The position numbers and the translations under genes were made by a program. Under the pieces are notes generated by a model. That model worked only from the letters and a program-made list of their open reading frames with translations. It was not told where the DNA came from and searched no databases. Below are positions 59,763 through 64,000 of a DNA stretch of 64,000 bases, piece by piece; the first letter of the stretch is position 1, and each line of letters starts with the position of its first letter. This DNA comes from Limnobaculum parvum (GTDB taxonomy: Bacteria; Pseudomonadota; Gammaproteobacteria; Enterobacterales; Enterobacteriaceae): positions 712,501 through 776,500 of the forward strand of contig NZ_CP029185.2 of NCBI RefSeq assembly GCF_003096015.2. The letters run 5' to 3'.

Positions 59763-60415
59763 GACATTTAATCGCACTGACGGGGTTAGTCGCCACGCTG
59801 CTGCTGGCAGGGTGTGCTAAACCCGTTGATTATGATTATTCTGCCTTCCGACAAAGTCAGCCGAAAAGCATTTTAGTGTTGCTGCCTCAAAACTCTTCAC
59901 CGGACGTAAACGCCAGCCATGGTGTTTTATCTCAGGTGACTTTGCCGTTGGCTGAGTCGGGATACTATGTTTTTCCTGTCGCAGTCGTTGAAGAAGTTTT
60001 CAAACAAAATGGTATGACTAATGCACATGATATCCAAGGTGTTAGCGCTACCAAGCTAAGGGAGATTTTTTCAGCTGACGCTGCACTTTACCTAGAAGTC
60101 ACCGATTACGGCGCTTCTTATAAAGTGATTTCCAGTGAATCTCGGGTAACGGTGAGCGGCAAGCTGGTGGATCTGAAAACCGGTCAACAGTTATGGAGTG
60201 GTTCTGCCACCGCGTCTACGGCAGAAGGGAACTCTAATAATAACGGTATTTTTGGCATGCTGCTCGAAGCGGCTATTACCCAGATTAGCCATACCCTGAC
60301 AGACAAAAGTTATGATGTTGCAGGCGTTACCAGCATGCGATTACTGTCTGCCGGTAGACCTAGCGGTATTCTCTATGGCCCTCGTTCGCCAAAGTATGGT
60401 AAAGAAGCCGAGTAA
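59759..60415 (+). CDS. DUF799 (GNA1162-like) lipoprotein
   Basis: 218 residues with lipobox LLLAGC. The domain runs KSILVLLPQNSSPDVNAS, ESGYYVFPVAVVEEVFKQNG, and DAALYLEVTDYG, then SGKLVDLKTGQQLWSGSA, the pattern of DUF799 / GNA1162 proteins, whose fold resembles the TolB N-terminal domain. Third gene of the operon, with a strong terminator behind it. Confidence 0.88.
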   Translation: MRHLIALTGLVATLLLAGCAKPVDYDYSAFRQSQPKSILVLLPQNSSPDVNASHGVLSQVTLPLAESGYYVFPVAVVEEVFKQNGMTNAHDIQGVSATKLREIFSADAALYLEVTDYGASYKVISSESRVTVSGKLVDLKTGQQLWSGSATASTAEGNSNNNGIFGMLLEAAITQISHTLTDKSYDVAGVTSMRLLSAGRPSGILYGPRSPKYGKEAE

Positions 60416-60440
60416 TTTTAGCGGTTGTATTTAGTTTAAT

Positions 60441-60478
60441 CGGGCCACGTTATTTCATACAGCGTGGCCCGTTTTTTT
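60441..60478 (+). terminator. Terminator of the lipoprotein operon
   Basis: CGGGCCACG (60441-60449) pairs with CGTGGCCCG (60463-60471), then seven T. The following 60479-60793 has no gene; it includes palindromes GAGAATTTCTC and TAATAATTATTA (60613-60640) upstream of dps that might be regulatory. Confidence 0.92.
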
Positions 60479-60793
60479 GTGTTCTCAGGCGACGGTGGGG
60501 CGGCGCATGAAGGTGAACATAATGCATGGTTTATGTTGAGAATATAAAAGATCTGATTAAATAAATACTATTTAGACAGTAATAATATTTTCATTATATT
60601 CTGCTATTAAATGAGAATTTCTCGTATATAATAATTATTATCAAAATTAGTTGAAAAATGTTTTTTATTTTTCTTTGTGACAGTTACCTATATCTATAAT
60701 AGGCATATTCTATCTGCTATATCCTGTCAGAGTGCTATACTGAACACAATTAATTAAGCACTCCAATGTTAAAAAACAATGAGGACACGGACA

Positions 60794-61297
60794 ATGAGCA
60801 CAGTTAAATCATTAAAAGCAAAAGAGTCAAAATTAGCTTTCACACGCATTGATATCGAGGAAAGTGTAAAATTATCCTCAATTAAAACCTTAAATCATAT
60901 GGTCGCTCAACTGGCCGATTTGGCGTTAATCACTAAACAAGCCCACTGGAATATGAAGGGGGCTAACTTTATCAGCGCCCATGAAATGATTGATGGCTTC
61001 CGCGATGTGTTGCTGACCCATCAGGATACCTTTGCTGAGCGAGTGGTGCAGTTTGGTGGTATTGCAATGGGTACCTTACAGGCCGTAGCGGTATCGACGA
61101 CGCTGAAACCTTATCCAACCGATATTTACACGGTAAAAGACCATCTGACCGAACTGGCTGACCGTTACGCGGTTGTGGCTAATGAAATGCGTAAAGCGAT
61201 TCCCGAAGCGGAAGATGAAGATGTGGCGGATATGCTCACTGCCGCTTCTCGCGATTTGGATAAGTTCGTGTGGTTTATTGAAGCCCATCTGGCGTAA
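60794..61297 (+). CDS. dps: DNA-binding ferritin-like protein Dps
   Basis: Dodecameric DNA protection and iron-storage protein. The ATG of MSTVKSLKAK follows GAGGAC, giving 167 residues, the E. coli length. A Lys-rich N-terminal tail (DNA contact) precedes the ferroxidase residues: H in AHWNMKG, then HEMIDGFRDVLLTHQDTFAERVVQFGG with the Asp and Glu ligands. Monocistronic, closed by a terminator. In E. coli dps is located elsewhere, so its place after lysS is a local arrangement. Confidence 0.97.
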   Translation: MSTVKSLKAKESKLAFTRIDIEESVKLSSIKTLNHMVAQLADLALITKQAHWNMKGANFISAHEMIDGFRDVLLTHQDTFAERVVQFGGIAMGTLQAVAVSTTLKPYPTDIYTVKDHLTELADRYAVVANEMRKAIPEAEDEDVADMLTAASRDLDKFVWFIEAHLA

Positions 61298-61324
61298 TAA
61301 CGCATCGTAATAAAATAAATAATG

Positions 61325-61360
61325 AACCCCTTCTGGTAGAAATATCAGAAGGGGTTTTGC
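61325..61360 (+). terminator. Terminator after dps
   Basis: AACCCCTTCTG (61325-61335) and CAGAAGGGGTT (61346-61356) form a perfect 11-bp stem followed by TTG. Confidence 0.88.
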
Positions 61361-61814
61361 TATATCTGAGTGTAAAATATCACGGATATAGTGCTTCATT
61401 ATTTCTGAGAGGAAGTGATTTTTTTCTGAAATTTATTTGGAATAAAGTGAATTGTTAGTTGAATGAATTAGTGATGTATCTGGAATATTTATTTTAATAA
61501 GGTCATTAGCGATAGTTTAATGTAACTTATTTTTATATCTTATTCATATAACTGATTTTTACTGAGGAAAAGAGAATTATATTTTATGTAAATTTCGGAC
61601 GGTAAATAATATGACATATATATAAACTATTGTGCGAACACCCCTGAACCTCGCCAGACATCCCGGTTGGTTGGCGGTGACGGGCAGAAATCATATCCGG
61701 TAAACATCGAACAGGCGAAAGGGCAATGCGTTCCAACAGACTCGTGCTGTTGATAAATATTGCTTTTATCCACCGTGATTTGCGGTTTATAATTGTGCGG
61801 CAGTTATTCCTCCT
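61361..61814 (+). promoter_or_regulatory. Gene-free region with the tRNA-Gly promoter
   Basis: About 450 bp without a supportable gene; 61380-61620 is very AT-rich, the rest mixed. A -10 box TATAAT at 61788-61793 followed by a GC-rich discriminator (TGTGCGG) suits a stable-RNA promoter for the tRNA. The -35 (near 61765) is weak. Confidence 0.55.
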
Positions 61815-61888
61815 GCGGGTGTAGTTCAATGGTAGAACGAGAGCTTCCCAAGCTCTATACGAGAGTTCGATTCTCTTCACCCGCTCCA
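61815..61888 (+). tRNA. tRNA-Gly (anticodon CCC)
   Basis: 74 nt including encoded CCA. Acceptor GCGGGTG pairs with CACCCGC. Anticodon arm AGAGC-TTCCCAA-GCTCT gives anticodon CCC. T arm GAGAG-TTCGATT-CTCTT has the standard TTCGA (last stem pair G-T). Nearly identical to E. coli glyU. Confidence 0.98.
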
Positions 61889-62048
61889 TCTAGATTTTCT
61901 TCCATAACTTTTATCCTTAACTCATTATAAAAATGAGAATCTGGTTTTCCCCTGTATCATTTACAGATTATTAGTGAAAGTACAATGGGTTTAACATAAC
62001 CTGTGTTTAACCTTCTTTGCGCTAACACCTTTAATGAGGCAAACCATA

Positions 62049-62495
62049 ATGATTGAAAAAATGCGCTATGTATTGATGCTATTACTCGTCTGTTTTAGTG
62101 GCGTGGCGCTGGCCGCCAGTTGTATATCCATCAATGATAAAGACCAACGGGCTTATTGTTATGCTAAACAGAGTAATAGCAGTTGCATAGCAATTAATAA
62201 CGCTGACCTGAGGGCGCAATGCAATGCAGAAAAAGGAAAGGGCAGTTGTTTAGCCATTAACGACAAGGATCAGCGGGCCTATTGCAACGCCAGAAAGAGT
62301 ACTAGCAGTTGCATAGCAATTAATAATGCTGATTTAAGAGCGCAATGCAATGCGGAACTAAAGCAGAGTAGTTGTCTAGGGATTAACGACAAGGATCAAC
62401 GTGCGTATTGCTATGCCAAAAAAGGTCAGGGGAGTTGTATTGCTATTAATAACGCCGATCTGAGAGCGCGCTGCAATGTGGAGAGGAGTAAGTAG
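62049..62495 (+). CDS. Secreted cysteine-repeat protein
   Basis: 148 residues from MIEKMRYVLM (GAGG ribosome binding site; an ATG five codons upstream is less likely). The signal peptide ends ALA-A near residue 22. The whole mature protein is six ~20-residue repeats, alternating two types: SC..IND-KDQRAYC.A and SC.AINNADLRA.CN. Each has two cysteines, twelve in all, suggesting repeated disulfide loops in the periplasm or outside. No known function. It lies 160 bp after tRNA-Gly. Confidence 0.75.
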   Translation: MIEKMRYVLMLLLVCFSGVALAASCISINDKDQRAYCYAKQSNSSCIAINNADLRAQCNAEKGKGSCLAINDKDQRAYCNARKSTSSCIAINNADLRAQCNAELKQSSCLGINDKDQRAYCYAKKGQGSCIAINNADLRARCNVERSK

Positions 62496-62575
62496 TCTCT
62501 ATTGATGGTGTCCATCATTCAGTTACGTTAAAATTACCCAGATTAATCATTCGCTTGAATCCAAGGGTTGTTGCC

Positions 62576-63496
62576 GTGAAATTCAGTTATTCAACCAGCT
62601 TTAAAAGCTCAATTAGGATTGTGCTGTTACTGTGCATCGCATTAATTTCACCCTTTTTGGCTATTCTCGTTTTTGCGTTGTTTAGCCTGAAAGAATTATC
62701 TTCACCTTTGGGGATGCTATCAGAGTTAATCTGCATCATTCTGTCATCCCTGCCTGTTTTAGTCTTTTGGCGAAGTTATCGAAAACTTAACAAACAAAAT
62801 GCTGGCCTTATTATCACCAATCAGGGAATTGAATTTAATTTCTTTGAAATCGGTAAGCCATTTTCTGCGTCATGGCGCGAGATTGAAACCATAGAAAAAA
62901 AAGAGAACTCAATTCGTATCGTCCCCCTTACTTTGTCAGGTAAGAAAAAGAAACCGCTGAACCTGTTCGATCATTTTGATTACGCTTTAGACCAAATATA
63001 TCAAACCCTTCTGGACGCAAAACAGGGGCGGCTAAAAGAAGAGCCTGTTGAACCCTCAAGAAAAATCATCAATCAGGCATATCAAAAAAGAACGATGTTT
63101 TATAGCTACTCAATCATTGCGATTATATTCTTATTGCTGGTTACCCTGATGATTACCGAACTGTTTTTGCATTCGGGTGGATATTATTGGATCTTTATTG
63201 GTTTGATTATTGCTGCGGTACTCTCCTTTATCGTATCGGCTAGGTTTGATAGCGGAACATTTACTGAACTTACCGTCATTGATTCACATCTTATTATTGA
63301 GTATGTGGCTTTCAGAAATATGCGAAGAAAACGTTTTGCGGCCATCACTATCCCTACTGCGGACATCGCTACTTTCACCATAGAGAATAAAGTGCTAGAG
63401 GTTAAAACTAGAAGCGAAAGCTATCGCTTCAAACCGGTTGAATTGAGTCAAATGGATCGGCTTTATTTGCAGGATAATCTGATCAACAAATTGTAA
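62576..63496 (+). CDS. Membrane protein with PH-like domain, unknown function
   Basis: 306 residues from a GTG (VKFSYSTSF) 8 bases behind AAGGG; a TTG 7 codons upstream is possible. Two pairs of membrane helices (~14-37 and 45-66; ~181-205 and 211-230) are each followed by a soluble stretch. The first contains NQGIEFNFFEIGKPFSASWREIETIE, a PH-like pattern seen in bacterial membrane proteins, and the second (LTVIDSHLIIEYVAF) is its likely repeat. No closer assignment is possible. Confidence 0.7.
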   Translation: MKFSYSTSFKSSIRIVLLLCIALISPFLAILVFALFSLKELSSPLGMLSELICIILSSLPVLVFWRSYRKLNKQNAGLIITNQGIEFNFFEIGKPFSASWREIETIEKKENSIRIVPLTLSGKKKKPLNLFDHFDYALDQIYQTLLDAKQGRLKEEPVEPSRKIINQAYQKRTMFYSYSIIAIIFLLLVTLMITELFLHSGGYYWIFIGLIIAAVLSFIVSARFDSGTFTELTVIDSHLIIEYVAFRNMRRKRFAAITIPTADIATFTIENKVLEVKTRSESYRFKPVELSQMDRLYLQDNLINKL

Positions 63497-64000
63497 TTTT
63501 TACTCTCCTCTTTATCTATTCTGATGACTCAAGGCGCAGGGCGGGGGTTATTGCCAACGGCACCTTGGATATTTGTGCACCATTGGTGTTTTCCTGTGTC
63601 AACTACAAATTAGATGATGATGCTACTCTTTTGGTAAAAACCAGTATGGTTATCGGTTTGCTTGGGGAATAATTATTTTAATAGATTAAAGCATGAAAAG
63701 GTTTTTACACATTACATTTAAACACGAAATGGAGTCATAAAATATTAGAGCCTAGTTATATAAGAATAGAAGGTTACCCCCCTGATTTTACTGATATCAA
63801 TGTGTATTAATTGCATCCGTGATTAATATTAAAATTAATTATGCTCTGAGTGAAAAATAAAAAAACACTCTGTAAATATGCATTTAAGTCTTATCAGTCT
63901 GTTATTGTAATAGGTAATAAATATTGTGATATAACATTGCCTATTATCTAATTCATTCCTGCCGTAAAAATTGATATTAGAAGGTTAGGTTGTTTGTCTC
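63497..64000. other. Gene-free right end
   Basis: 504 bp, AT-rich from 63640 on. I see no open frame with coding character, RNA gene or clear hairpin; it may be the upstream region of a gene beyond the window. Confidence 0.4.

Noticed and set aside
61584..61889. 101-codon minus-strand frame
   Set aside because: It runs across the tRNA-Gly gene in antisense and has no ribosome binding site; a typical false gene.

Overview
The window is chromosomal DNA of a member of the Enterobacterales. The backbone pepP-ubiH-ubiI / gcvT-gcvH-gcvP / trhA / ygfZ-sdhE-cptA / fldB-xerD-dsbC-recJ / prfB-lysS matches, in order and orientation, the region near 65 min of the E. coli map, and the proteins are close to their E. 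coli relatives. The additions to this backbone suggest a genus outside the E. coli/Salmonella group, perhaps a Budvicia/Pragia/Limnobaculum-like or Yersinia-like lineage. That placement is inference.

Layout. 0.5-4.2 kb: pepP-ubiH-ubiI operon (peptidase plus two ubiquinone hydroxylases). 4.2-5.7 kb: an inserted TPR/glycosyltransferase-like gene on the minus strand. 6.1-10.7 kb: glycine cleavage genes gcvTHP, followed by an alanine/glycine:cation symporter (11.2-12.6 kb). 12.9-15.6 kb: trhA, ygfZ, and the divergent sdhE-cptA pair. 15.6-19.5 kb: creB-creC-creD, with a perfect CreB tandem site in front of creD and a 13-copy 9-bp repeat inside creD. 19.9-46.2 kb: a contact-dependent growth inhibition (CDI) island. 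46.2-47.4 kb: kptA and two small genes. 47.4-51.6 kb: fldB, xerD, dsbC, recJ. 52.0-55.5 kb: an inserted DUF937/OmpA-domain protein and an LTA-synthase-like sulfatase. 55.8-58.5 kb: prfB (with its programmed frameshift) and lysS. 58.7-60.4 kb: a lipoprotein trio (CsgG-like, DUF4810, DUF799). 60.8 kb: dps. 61.8 kb: tRNA-Gly(CCC). 62-63.5 kb: a Cys-repeat secreted protein and a membrane protein.

The CDI island is the remarkable part. A complete cdiB-cdiA-cdiI locus carries an EndoU-type RNase toxin. It is followed by an array of displaced toxin/immunity modules: (i) a cdiA-CT with an unrecognised HEH-containing toxin plus immunity; (ii) a 1.6-kilo-residue cdiA lacking its N-terminus, with a predicted ADP-ribosyltransferase toxin and candidate immunity genes; (iii) a second EndoU cdiA-CT plus immunity; (iv) an EndoU module whose toxin has been deleted but whose immunity gene is intact; (v) fragments of further immunity genes and a lone CdiI_2-type immunity gene. 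Three modules begin at the same codon of cdiA. They are separated by symE-like genes in intact, decayed and truncated states. Two of these belong to a repeated symE + ribbon-helix-helix cassette with a palindromic putative operator. Kilobase-scale near-identical repeats (about 3.1, 1.1 and 1.0 kb) join the modules and provide substrate for recombination that would swap toxin tails onto the full-length cdiA.

Starts were corrected where homology and ribosome binding sites favoured an internal codon (gcvH, gcvP, trhA, ygfZ, xerD, dsbC, recJ, dps and others). All family assignments come from reading the sequence; no searches were run.
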